Positions 34,529 through 45,499 of a stretch of DNA of 64,000 bases are shown one piece after another. The stretch lies in assembly GCA_032622095.1 (NCBI GenBank), contig CP136067.1, forward strand, positions 90,324,707 through 90,388,706, read 5' to 3'. The position numbers and the translations under genes were made by a program. Position 1 is the first letter of the stretch, and each line of letters begins with the position of its first letter. This stretch comes from Siphonodentalium dalli (Eukaryota > Mollusca > Scaphopoda > Gadilida > Siphonodentaliidae). The notes beneath the pieces are model-generated. The model was not told the origin of the DNA. It saw nothing but the letters and a program-made list of their open reading frames with translations, and did not search any database.

Positions 34529-34989
34529 TGCATGTCGCTTGTGGTATTAACAATGTGTGGGGTACTACTGACGTCGCTTATGCAAAAAAAAAACAAACAA
34601 GTATTTAGTTCACAATTTTTATTTCATAACAAAGCATATTATTCAACAGTAAATTACATATTTGCCGCGAGAAACGACAACATATTAACCTTTTCTGGTT
34701 TGAGGCATGAACGCTTCGGTGCAACAATTTGTCCCGACTTACTGAATAAGCGCCCAGAAGGCACACTTGTGGCACATCTACAGAGATATTTTCGAGTGAA
34801 TTCGGATAATGGTGAGCGATGAGATTTGATGCCATTGTTGCCATTTCTCCACTAACCCCCGGAAGCTTCTATATCAATGCCCACCATACCCATGGTACAA
34901 CACAACACAATACAATCATTGTGGGATACTGGTGAAGCGACTTTATTCCGTCTCAGTGTGATCACAACGAATCGCGCGCGTGTATTTCT

Positions 34990-36235
34990 GTTCATATATC
35001 CTCCTTCCAGTTCCCCGAACATTTCACAATTCCTGTAACTTGACTGGAACAGCCACAAACCGGCATTCACATGTATTTTACATGCATGATCACTCCTGCA
35101 TACCCGATGCAGGCCCACCATGGGAGGCTTGCCACAAAACGGCATTCACATGTATTTTACATGGTTATCACCCTGCATCTCAGACGCACGCAGTCTTCGC
35201 CACGAGCGGCGTGCCACATAACGGCGTGTTTTTAATACATATACATGTACATCACTCTGCACATAAGAAATCCAGCCATGAGGCATGCCATAAAACGGCA
35301 TATTATACACAACAACCTATATCTTTATACAGGTTCGGTCACAAACCACAGGCCACGGAACGGAATATTCTTAAGATACATATATACACATCAATCGGCA
35401 TCATTAATACAGTTTCAGCCACAAGGCATACCACAAATTGATATATTATATACACTAACCTGCATGTTGACAGGTTCAGCCACAAATGGCCGGCCACGGA
35501 ATGGCATGTTCTTAATACGTATACTCCAATCTGCATCATTAAATGCAATTTCAGTCAAGCGGCATACCACAGAAACCATATATTATATATATACACTATA
35601 CAACCCGTCTATATAAGAGAGGTTTCGCCACAAAAGGCAGGCCATGGAATGGCATATTCGTAATATATGTTTATTAGTCTGCACCATTACATGCAATTCA
35701 GCCACGAGGTATACCACAAAACGATATATTATATACACTATAACCCGACTATATAAGAGAGGTTCCGCCACAAAAGGCAGGCTACGGAATGGCATATTCT
35801 TAATATGTTTACACCAATCTGCATCATTAAATGCAATTCCAGCCACGAGGCATAACACAAAACGATATATTATATACACCATAACCCGACTATATAAGAG
35901 AGGTTTCGCCACAAACGGCAGGCCACGGAATGGCATGTTTATTATATATGTTTACTAATCTGCATCATTACATGCAATTCCAGCCACGAGGCTTACCACT
36001 AAACGATATAGTATATATACACTATAACCCGACTATAGAAATTAGAGGTTCAGCCACAAACGGCAGGCCACATAATGGCATATTCGTAATACATACATAC
36101 ATTAATCTGCATCATTAAATTCAATTTTAGCCACGAGGCATACCACATAATGATATATTATATACACGATCTTGCATCTATGCATGTTCGGTCACAAAAG
36201 TCAGTCCACAGAATAGCATATACTTTGACAGGACA
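34990..36235 (+). repeat. ~143-bp tandem array
   Basis: Units recur at about 35331, 35472, 35620, 35760, 35901, 36046 and 36188 (spacing 139-149). Each carries a variant of AGGTTCAGCCACAAACGGCA, then GGCCACGGAATGGCAT, a CAATCTGCATCATTA block and TATATTATATACAC. More diverged units extend left to ~34990. The open frames here on both strands are products of the repeat. Confidence 0.9.
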
Positions 36236-38755
36236 ACTCTGCTTCAAAGCAGGATTCGCGAAAGAAAATTTAAAACAAATTTTCGTATTCTCCTTCCAAT
36301 ACAACTATATTGCATGGATTCGCCAAGAATATAAATTTTGAAGAAATGCGACAATTTTCACGTCTGCGCCGGTGCAGTCTTATTTCCATTAAATTAAGTC
36401 GCAGAAAGCAGTACCGATTCGAGAAACAATGTGCCATTCATTTTTCGCATATTCTGTCAATAGAAATTGCTGTGCACAATAGCATAAATCATTAAATATG
36501 CAACATTAGCTCTGCGCCTATGCGCATGTTGACTTTAGATAAAACAGTTAGCATATAATTATGACATATATGAAGCGATTTAAAGATTGCCTTTTAAAAC
36601 TTAAAATATGTAATTATATGTAACATGGCGGTCAGAACTTGATTTGTAAATATTTGATTAACCGGTACATGTATAGGCCTATACACATAATCTATATAAA
36701 TCTTGGCATGTTTTATGTATATAGCTTCAGCTTTTCTAGAAAACGCATTGAATTGTCCATGCCTGTCCATACCGAAAAATGATACACGTGTATCCATACA
36801 GTGATGTATCTGCTAGAGAAAATTTCAGAAATGTCAAATGATAATCTTTGTGGGATACTGGTGAAAGACCCGATATTAGAGGTTGAATCATTGAAATAAT
36901 GCGTAATAACACTAGAACCGTAAGACAATCAACTCTTCCACTTCCCGCGGGGAACTCATGAAACTTTATGCATTGCACCACAATCATTCAGACTGGCGAT
37001 CTGTTCAGAGAACTGTACATGCATATATGCAAATAGTTATCGCCTATATATATACACCAAAGTATATATACACCAATCAGTGATAGTGGTAATATATACG
37101 ATATTGAATACAAATCTCACAAATTTCGATTTTTTGGCGTTCCAACACTTAATCGCCGTATACGACAACTGAGCCTCTCAACTCCGAGAACTTCCCATCG
37201 CATTGAAATACCACAGCCTTGGTCATCGTGAACTCGAAATGATGCACATTCCCCATCGGTAACCATTTTTAGATGAGAACAAATTTAGAATATCACACCA
37301 AGTGTAATTGTCACTAAACTGAGCACGTTGCTTTCGATTCTCGAATACATGACTAGGTCGCCCGAAAACTATTTTTGATAGTTCGGTCACTTCAAGAATT
37401 GAATTAGAATTTTCCCGCATAATCGTAATACGGATACATGCGCACACTTATTTATAGTTCAACGGCATATTCCAAAGAAATGATCTGCTCTCCGCACACC
37501 GGCACATTTGCCAATCTTACTAACCAGCACTTTATTAAGCCAATTAAGAGAATCCATGCTCTTCCATGCAATCTTTCCCAATCGTCCTATCCAGCACATT
37601 GACAGAGCCAATTGCGACTATCACAAGAAAACATCCGACGAGCTCTGCTCATCCACCAGGCTAATCAACGCCATAGCCAATTCTGCATCACCATAAGATG
37701 TTTCTGAAAATATATTACATCTTTTCAGTATTTAAAAAAAAACATATAACACATATTTTGTATAAATGTGCATGCATGTACTCTATAATGTAATTGCATA
37801 TTTGCACGCTTTGTTCGATACTAAAATCATGAACCAAGTGTTGCTGATGAATGAATGACACATATCAGTATACATGTGTATACGTTGTATAAGCACACAC
37901 GACTTTGTGTTACATGCTTGCTTAGCTATCATCGTGTAAACAGACATCCGAGGTTTATTCATTATATATACATTCATTGTTAATTTCATAATAATTAGTT
38001 AAAACGCGTGACTAGAGCCAGCAAGTCGTCTCCCCAAGAGACCCGATTGTCTCTCACCACGGACCTTATATACCAATCATCTGACCACTTCTATACGTCA
38101 CAACTACTGTTCACGCCCCATTGATATCTTCGCTCACCTTCGTGGAGAAATTATTTTCCGCCTAATTCACTACGTTCAAACGTCGGAAATTATATTTCTC
38201 GCTGCAACTATTTTTTTTAACAAAGGCGACATATAGCATGCGAATCATCTTTCGGTTTACCGTCGGTCGTTGATTTTAGGCCGAAATGAATCAAAACTGG
38301 TGACGTTGTGTTTGATTTTGAAATTATATCTACGTACATAATTTCAGTCACAGGCGGTGGTTTTAATTTTTCCATTTAGAGAATCAAATTGATATGTTTC
38401 TTTGTTTGTTTTCTAAAGAATTTATACCATGAGGGGATTTAAGTCCAGATTATAATAAAACGGTCCCCAAGCAATACATATTTATCCGTGGTGTCTCGAT
38501 GGTGGATAAACAATAGCACGGAACATTGCTTTGTGTACACTAATTTGAGCTGCATATGAGACGACTATGAACACACATCCATCAGCGTACAACGTGATAT
38601 CACTTTGCCGATATTCCATCAACAACCATTGATTAGACGTCAACAACAACCAATGAATAATTGCACTAACGACACAAAAATAAACTGCGAATTAAAATAT
38701 GATTTCTTGTTTCGAAATATGTGCACACATCTAGAACGAGCTACGTATATCGTTT
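36236..38755. other. Intergenic, no supported gene
   Basis: I see no gene I can support. GTGGGATACTGGTGAA at ~36850 is shared with ~34919, suggesting a small dispersed repeat. Confidence 0.45.
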
Positions 38756-38781
38756 TGTCTAACATAGTGGGATGATAGCCC

Positions 38782-38961
38782 GATTGAGATTCATTTTTAA
38801 TGTAATTTACATGTCTATACATTTTTGGCATACCACGAAAAAGCGCAAATATAATTGACGGTCATTAGTTGTGTCCCACTATCCCGTCTACAAAAGTGAA
38901 TTATTAACTCGTTGTATGTCCCATAGAGACATGTAAATCACATTACAAATGTGGCTCAATC
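38782..38961. mobile_element. MITE-like inverted repeat
   Basis: GATTGAG...TTTACATGTCT at 38783-38816 is mirrored at 38937-38961 in reverse complement with a few differences, and weaker similarity continues outward. The interior of ~120 bases lacks coding sequence. Confidence 0.5.
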
Positions 38962-39132
38962 AGTATGGCCTATGATAGACAAATCGCGATCGCGTAAACT
39001 TGAACACTTAGGGTATTTGACTGATTGTGCTATCGAATAGGATGTTGTTGTTACCCAATAGTAGAGTTTTACTTCGTAAATCATTGGGATTTATAATTAA
39101 CTGGTTAACCCCAAATTCGCGTTCGTAACGCC

Positions 39133-39290
39133 ACAACGAACTGTTGCCCGCCCTGAATGAACTGTTGCCCGGTTTGCAATCATGGTCAGCTTTCGTGACG
39201 TCACGAGTGAACTGTTGCCCGACCCGAGCGAACTGTTGACTGGCTCCGAGCGAACTGTTGACTGGCCCGAACGAACTGTTACATGGTTTG
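39133..39290 (+). repeat. 21-bp minisatellite (CGAACTGTTG)
   Basis: GAACTGTT occurs at 39138, 39159, 39209, 39230, 39252 and 39273, that is at 21-22-base spacing with one ~29-base interruption containing CGTGACGTCACGAG. Confidence 0.88.
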
Positions 39291-39488
39291 CAATTTCCGT
39301 GACGTTTCGGCTATTTCCGGAAATTTCCGGTTTCGTTTTTTAATTATACCGGATTTCCGCATTGTCACTGTCACGCGGTATATTCCAGTTATTTCTCATA
39401 ATTCGAAATAACACTATTAAAGAGTGTGATTAATTAGCAATGACCTGATTATATACAAGTAAATGTATTGGGTAACAAAGCAATTATT

Positions 39489-39921
39489 TCATGTGTCTTT
39501 TGGGAACAGGCAAAATTGTTGTCCCTCGGTATCAGGAATGACTATCATGAAAATATCATGAAATAATTGCTTATTGTACTTTGACATGGTGATATCATAG
39601 GTTGGTGGAAAGGATACTACGGTTTCATTTTTTTCAGAGCTATACGACCCTTGTTTGACTTGAAAATTTGTGAATTGAGGATTCGGAGGTATATATTGGA
39701 GATCTTCGTCCGACCCGTCCTTCATAGTGCAAGTTTTGTCTGCTCTTTTTTCCAGAGTTATGGTCATTTGTAAAAGTTATGGCCATTTGCCAGAGTTTTG
39801 ACCCAGGGTTATACCGATAGAAGTGCCCATTATTACTTCCTTTTCTCTCTAAATATAGCAAATATTGAACGCACAGTCGGGGTATTGGCCCATGCTTGGC
39901 GTTGCCTTTGTTATATTCCAC
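39489..39921 (-). pseudogene. Two overlapping frames, possible decayed coding sequence
   Basis: Two minus-strand frames (93 and 92 codons) overlap in different phases. The downstream one has a fairly protein-like composition but no domain I recognise. A frameshifted remnant or a chance open stretch are both possible, and I found no convincing splice sites. Confidence 0.2.
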
Positions 39922-40311
39922 TATAATGAAATCTGAATAATACTGCCCATGACAGATAAATTTCGATAACAGGCCTTAAAATCCGAGTCAGAATCATTAT
40001 TCATGATTCTCATTAACTCATTGTCGACATTTTGATTCTCGTAAAAACTGCAGACTTGCTGTAGAAATGCTGTATTTTGATTATCGCAATTTTTTTTTTT
40101 ATGGATATTAAGATATGGATTATAATGGATAGCGCATATGAATACATAACTCGAAAATTAAAGTGACATAATTCACTTGTGAAATTATCGTTCATAATCA
40201 CTCCAGAAATAACGGTAAATCAGACTCTTTGCGAGCACTTTTGTCGCACAGTATACCCTTAGATCGGTGGGCCTAAAACATTAATGTCGTAATCGCAAAC
40301 TCTTGTTATTG

Positions 40312-40475
40312 TGTCTTTCGATTACTGCTATTGCAAATGCGATTTATGAATATTGAATTAAAATTTCATTTCATTCCTAGCGGTAGTTTACCTTTTATTG
40401 TGAAAATATGACAAAATATATAACAACGCTATAGCCATTATAGTCTACACCACACGGGACGGGTGAAATTATGAA
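40312..40475 (+). repeat. Copy of the 30255-30415 repeat
   Basis: Direct-orientation homologue of 30255-30415, diverged. It lies next to the inverted copy of the 29.7-kb repeat. Confidence 0.7.
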
Positions 40476-40520
40476 TTGTTGGCACATCATGTATTTCTAT
40501 CATCCTCAAGCTACTTTTTC

Positions 40521-40760
40521 CGTTTAACCCTTTCATGACGGGAGATGCGCTGGTGCAGCATTAAAGATCATGTGCCAGTGCTCACTCTTATATTATATTT
40601 GCCAGTATCCCATAGTGATCATCGCATATATAAGAGAATGCACTGGCCTACAATGTCAAGGTAAATATTGTTAGGCCAATGTATTTTCTTATATACATGT
40701 ATGCGAGGCTCGCTATGGTAAGTTCGCATATATATAAGTGTGCATTGGACCAGGTTTTTC
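40521..40760 (-). repeat. Interspersed foldback repeat, copy 2
   Basis: It holds the reverse complement of 29689-29748 (at 40622-40689) and of the GCTGCACCAGC/CTCCCG block. The region also folds on itself: CATATATAAGAGAATGCACT pairs imperfectly with the AATGTATTTTCTTATATAC arm downstream. Confidence 0.65.
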
Positions 40761-42380
40761 GCAACATATCGGGGAGCTCTAGTCATGAAAATGTTAATGG
40801 CGTTTTTTATGATGTGCAGGGGAAGACGGGCTTAAGACCACGCCACAGTTTAATTCACATCAGGTTCTCGGCTTCTGTTATTTATTAACTTCGAACCCAT
40901 AACCCTGATAGATGGTGTATTGTGTGGATACTGCTGGTACATTACCTAGTATTATTCTTCTTTGAGTTTAATAGTAGTGTGCATATAAATGGCTCCAGGT
41001 TTACATGTTTATTGTCTGTGCAGAATCTATCACTCAGGCGGCCATGTCTTCTCCCAGAATGGCAATGCTCAGAACTTTCTTCATCACATTGAGTACAGAA
41101 GTGTAAATGGACATCGGTAGGTACACGTTAATATGCGAATTCATGAAAGCATCTACTGACTAATCTGGTTATACCTAAGCTATTTTACGGTTTTTAATAT
41201 TACCCATATGTATCATATACACATTACAATTACATGACATACTAATTAGTACCGCTATCCTCATTGTAATTGACCTGAAAAACTGGGTGATAGTATATGG
41301 TATCGAGACGATCACTGAGGTGGAGATAATGTAGCGTGCGGTTATGATACGGCAGTCTATTAGCGGTCGTCCTACTGATAGTTGCAAAAAATAATACGTC
41401 CACAAGATCTCGTTAAAAGTTCCACAGATATAAGATTAATCACTGCATTTTATTATCATGGATGCCCGTGTAATGCCAATCAATGCAGCCTGACATCGGG
41501 CGATGGGTGGAGTTTATAATTTGACGGCTAAAACAATGTCGGCAACTTCAATGTTGCGTAAAGTTCAGGGCGTGCTACATTTAACCCCCAGTAGACAACT
41601 TGTCTATGGGGCGTTCGCATGTCCTACATGTATACTTGGAACACTATGAACCGATGTTTTATCTACCTCACTCATGGATCAGGGCTTGAATTTGAAATAG
41701 TCTTGGGAAAAATTGATACGCAGATCGATAAATATATCAACCCGATATCGAACCGTGAGTGCATGCATTGTGGTCCAATGCGGTATGCATGATATTGGCG
41801 TGATAATAAGCAGTAACCTTACCGCGGTGTTATAATATTTTGATTGCTGCATCACATGTACATCTATTGTATCCGATTGTTTCCATCAAAATATTAACGC
41901 ATCTATTATCCATGTTTCAGCTAATACAATCAGTCAGATACATGTATATTATGAACAATACCCATCAAGGGATTCAAGCCACAGGGACAGCCATGTTGGT
42001 CGGTTGATTGAAGTCTATAGTCATTTCAGTCGCTAGGCCATATCACAGCATCAATTTTATGGGTGTAGGATATGACCACAGAGATAGTTAATTGCCCCCG
42101 CCCCAAAACCACCAAACTGACATTCATGTTGTTCAGCTTTGGTTCGTTAATGGAGCTTTCCACAGAGGCAACACCCACAGCGGTAGTACCGCCAACTGGT
42201 AAAGAGACTTTATCCACATAAATATTGTCTGCTACCCGAGATCGACTTCCAAAGTCAACTCATCAGCAATTTCCCTTATGTTAACTAGCTGAAACAGACT
42301 CATGTATATGATTCGTGCAAATTTTGATCTTTTAAACAGTTTGATTTAAACAAAAATTAAATTAATTGTTTTTTTTTTAG
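40761..42380. other. Intergenic, no supported gene
   Basis: No supportable gene or repeat was seen in this stretch. Confidence 0.45.
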
Positions 42381-42390
42381 ATTGAACTCA

Positions 42391-42470
42391 TATTGTATTG
42401 TATTTATTGGACATATTAATAAAGACATTTCAAAAATGGCCCTCTATTAAGGCTGAATTGATCACTCTCA
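42391..42470 (-). mobile_element. Likely 3' end of a LINE
   Basis: The minus strand reads CCTTAATAGAGGGCCATTTT, then AATAAA (42408-42403), then TACAATACAATA. An AATAAA followed directly by a short tandem repeat is the same 3' architecture as the LINEs at 5.9 and 31.3 kb. No coding part is attached, so it would be an extreme 5' truncation. Confidence 0.45.
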
Positions 42471-42815
42471 TCGGGTTTTTGTGACAAATGTACCCGTGTT
42501 CTGAACATTTTGATAAAGGTACAAAAGTTGGGTAAATTCATGACACATAAAGGTACCCCGGTTCATCTGGGGTCGACCGGGTATTTTTGTGTTACACTGC
42601 AGGACAACATATCATATACATATACATTAGTTGATATACTTCATCGGGACTACATCCTTTCAATTAAGAGCAGTTCAACCAAATTAAAACTGAAAGCAAC
42701 TACCTAAAACCAAACGAATTTCCAGCAACGTTTCGATGAATCTGGGTACCTTTATAGCAATATTCAGAACCTGGGTACCTTTATCACAAAAAGCCTGTGA
42801 GAATGACGATGATCA
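42459..42815. mobile_element. MITE-like element with ~65-70-bp inverted ends
   Basis: Left arm 42459-42522 and right arm 42746-42815 are complementary at roughly 80 percent by eye. Both contain GATAAAGGTAC-type blocks, TTCTGAA and TTTTTGTGA. The spacer has one further AAAGGTACCCC copy. Confidence 0.6.
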
Positions 42816-42840
42816 CTTAACATGTATTACATGATCAGAA

Positions 42841-42895
42841 TCAGAATGAAAATATTTATATTACATGTCATGTAATATAAATATTTTCATTCTGA
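42841..42895. repeat. Perfect palindrome, 27-bp arms, 1-nt spacer
   Basis: Bases 42841-42867 are the exact reverse complement of 42869-42895 with a single T between. The outer flank adds further GATCA pairing if a six-base duplicate (ATCAGA) is looped out. Confidence 0.97.
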
Positions 42896-42944
42896 TCACG
42901 ACATGCTACTATATACACTCTAAATAATGGAGATGCAATATTGC

Positions 42945-43735
42945 TCATCGGAGAGGCAATATTTGCATCTCCTGTGATGCACTATTTCGCCACCTCTACA
43001 AAAGGCTAATTTGCCTCTCCATTGGAGTGATAGCAGTCGAAGAACAATTTGTCTCTCAACGGATGTCAAGTGCTTCCCCGTTGAAGAACAATTTGTCACT
43101 CCGCGGAAGTCGAGTACCTCCCTAACGGAGAACAATTTGTCTCCCATGGGAGTCAATTGGATCCCTGTTGAAGAACAATTTGTCACTCAGTGAGAACCAA
43201 GCACCTCTCGTCGAAGAACAATTATACCCTCAACGGGAGTCAAGTGCACCCCCATCGAAGGACAATTTGTTCCTCCTTGGAATTAAAGTGCATCCCTGTT
43301 AAAGAACAATTTGTCCCTCAATGGGTTGTCAATTGCATAACTGTCGAAGCACAATTTGTCACTCAGCGGGAGATATACATAATCACGCAGGAGGGGCAAA
43401 GACGACCCCCCATGGAGAGGTTATAATCTACCCCTTTTGGAGCGGTGGCGACATAGTGCATCTCCGGGTGCAGTTTAGCCAAACCCCTCCAAGGAGAGTT
43501 CATATTTTACCTCCCCGGAGAGGCAACCTTGCAGTTTTTGGAGAGCCACTTTGACACTCTTGGGTGCAAATTTACCCACCAAGAGATACTGAGTAGCATC
43601 AGTTGAGCATTAGGATGTTGCCTCCCCCCGGGGAGGCAACCTATCACCCAAGAGAGGTAGCATGAACAATTCTCGGGTGATGGCACTCTGACACTTGATG
43701 GACAAAGTACCCTCCAAGAGTGACAGATCACAAAG
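42945..43735. repeat. ~44-bp minisatellite built of palindromic half-units
   Basis: ACAATTTGT-type blocks recur at 43045, 43089, 43133, 43176, 43219, 43263, 43307 and 43352 (43-45 spacing). Between and within them, CTCC-N-GGAG palindromes of variable core occur about every 22 bases (CTCCCATGGGAG, CCTCCCTAACGGAG, CTCAACGGGAG). The right part (43370-43735) becomes irregular but keeps the palindromes, including a perfect 24-base one at 43617-43640. A 44-base period is not a multiple of three, so the frames here are not genes. Confidence 0.85.
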
Positions 43736-44071
43736 ATATTACCTTGGAAATGAGGATGGTTGAGCCCATTCTAGGCATAAAAGAAACTTAAAATGGAAAG
43801 ATTGAATATTTTAATTTTTAATGCAAGAAGAGTAGCAACTATGATTTCAAAAATAGTATTTTTCAGGTTCATTCTGCATAGATTTTGCTTTATTTGTATA
43901 TGTATCAGAATATATAAATAAATCAAATTTTCTTTTGGTGTGGATGAGCTCTAATATTTTGACAATTGACTAACCCCATCATTGCCAATAATTATAGAAC
44001 TAGATATTTTTCCTTTCCAAAGATATGGAATTGCACGGTTCCCTTAAGGTAGTTTACCAACTATTGACCTT

Positions 44072-44533
44072 CTATTGTGTGTCTTGCGGACAATCTAGTT
44101 GGATCCTGTCATAAACCACAATGGATAACTTGCTTTCTCCACAAGCAGTGCATGAGACGCCGGGGAAACCACAATACTGACATCGAAGCAGCATAGTACC
44201 CTTAAAACTTAATGAAGCATCCTCAGATATTGGTCCATTTAGTAAATGTTCATCCCATATACAGGAGAGAGACCATTCAATACATACATGGAAATCTATA
44301 CAGCATGGACCAGCATACAGGCAAACAACAAGTGAATGAGTGTATTTACCTACACCAAAGCAAGTTATAATTGAATCTGTACAATTAAACATTATTTTGC
44401 ATGTATTTTTGACCCTTTTTATTGGGGAAAATTGTTGGAAATCACATCTATCGGAATAGCTCGGAACGAAAAAATTATCATATCCGCTTACACCTTTTAT
44501 GTCCAGTAATAATTTACCCATGTAAACTATCAT
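44072..44533 (-). CDS. Cysteine-rich hypothetical open frame or exon
   Basis: This is a 153-codon frame on the minus strand, ATG to TAG. It has about 16 cysteines and a paired motif, RCQYCGFPGVSCTAC, near its end that resembles a small zinc-binding knuckle. Composition looks protein-like, not repeat-like, and it lies between a minisatellite and AT-rich repeats. I do not recognise the family. There is no clear signal peptide or membrane segment. It may be a single-exon gene, a terminal exon whose true start lies upstream (44534 onward), a transposon-derived fragment or a chance frame. Confidence 0.35.
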   Translation of the reverse strand: MIVYMGKLLLDIKGVSGYDNFFVPSYSDRCDFQQFSPIKRVKNTCKIMFNCTDSIITCFGVGKYTHSLVVCLYAGPCCIDFHVCIEWSLSCIWDEHLLNGPISEDASLSFKGTMLLRCQYCGFPGVSCTACGESKLSIVVYDRIQLDCPQDTQ

Positions 44534-44689
44534 TTCAAAATTTGAACATGTTTAATTAAATTTGAGTGATTAAAACAAGATCCAATTGAGTAAGGCATGC
44601 TATATATTAACAAATTAAATGCAACATTGCAGCAAATATAGTAGCATTTATACCCATATAAAATGAAAAAGCCCCCCTTTTGTTATAAC

Positions 44690-44990
44690 TATGCACTGCC
44701 AAAAATAATTTCTTAATAAGATAAAATATCTTGAAACAAGAAAAACTATTTCCTGAAACAGGAAAATAAATCTTATTTTGGGAAATATACCCCCCAAGTC
44801 TGCTACATCAAGAAAATTTAAGAAACTCCCACCAGTCAAGATATAGTTTTCTCAAATAAGATAGATTTTAGTCTTGAAACAAGAAACAATTTCCTTACTA
44901 AGAAAATGGCTTCAAAAATTAAATATATATTTCTTGTTTCAAGATTTTTTTTCTAAGTTAAGAAATACTTAAAGAAAATATTTCTAAACC
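44690..44990. repeat. CTTGAAACAAG-type foldback repeats
   Basis: The quasi-palindrome CTTGAAACAAG and its relatives (CTTGTTTCAAG, CCTGAAACAGG) recur several times among TTTCTTA/TAAGAAA blocks, giving several overlapping imperfect hairpins. It is probably a decayed MITE cluster. Confidence 0.55.
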
Positions 44991-45499
44991 AACAATTAAT
45001 TGTTATGTACAAATTACTGCTGTAATGGAATAACTGTAAAAGTCCAACGATAGCAAAATTGTGATAAAAATGTTATGGTAAACATTGAAAAAGGTCCAAC
45101 CTGTTGATTAAATATTCTGAAAATGTTATTCATAGTTAAATATTTGAACTAATAATACAGCTAGAATTATATATTTGTTGACAAATCACTGTAACAGTTT
45201 TGTTTACATGACAATAGTTTCAACAGCTGTAATTTTGTTATTGGAAATCTGTCAGTAAGTGTTTTTATCTATTTCTCAATGCTCTTAGGGATTGCTGACC
45301 TTTATACAATTTTAATAAAATTTTGTTTGCACAATATAGTGGGTCGCCATTGAGGAGGCCTCCCTTGAAATCTCCAGTTGGTGGTTTGCCACACCATCCC
45401 GAACTAGACAAACCTCTCTGGTGGCCCCTTGCATTGAACCTATTAATTAAACAGGTACTTCAAGCTGGTATATACCCCTCTTATATAAGGATGGAAGAT

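Noticed and set aside
34980-35958. Frames up to 153 codons on both strands
   Set aside because: Products of the 143-bp tandem array; none carries a domain.
42945-43735. CRISPR-like appearance of regularly spaced repeats
   Set aside because: Eukaryotic context, degenerate units, no unique spacers and no cas genes; it is a minisatellite.
45341-45454. Possible exon between an AATATAG acceptor and an ACAG|GTACTT donor
   Set aside because: GC content differs from the surroundings, but there is no recognisable peptide and its edge runs into the satellite array.
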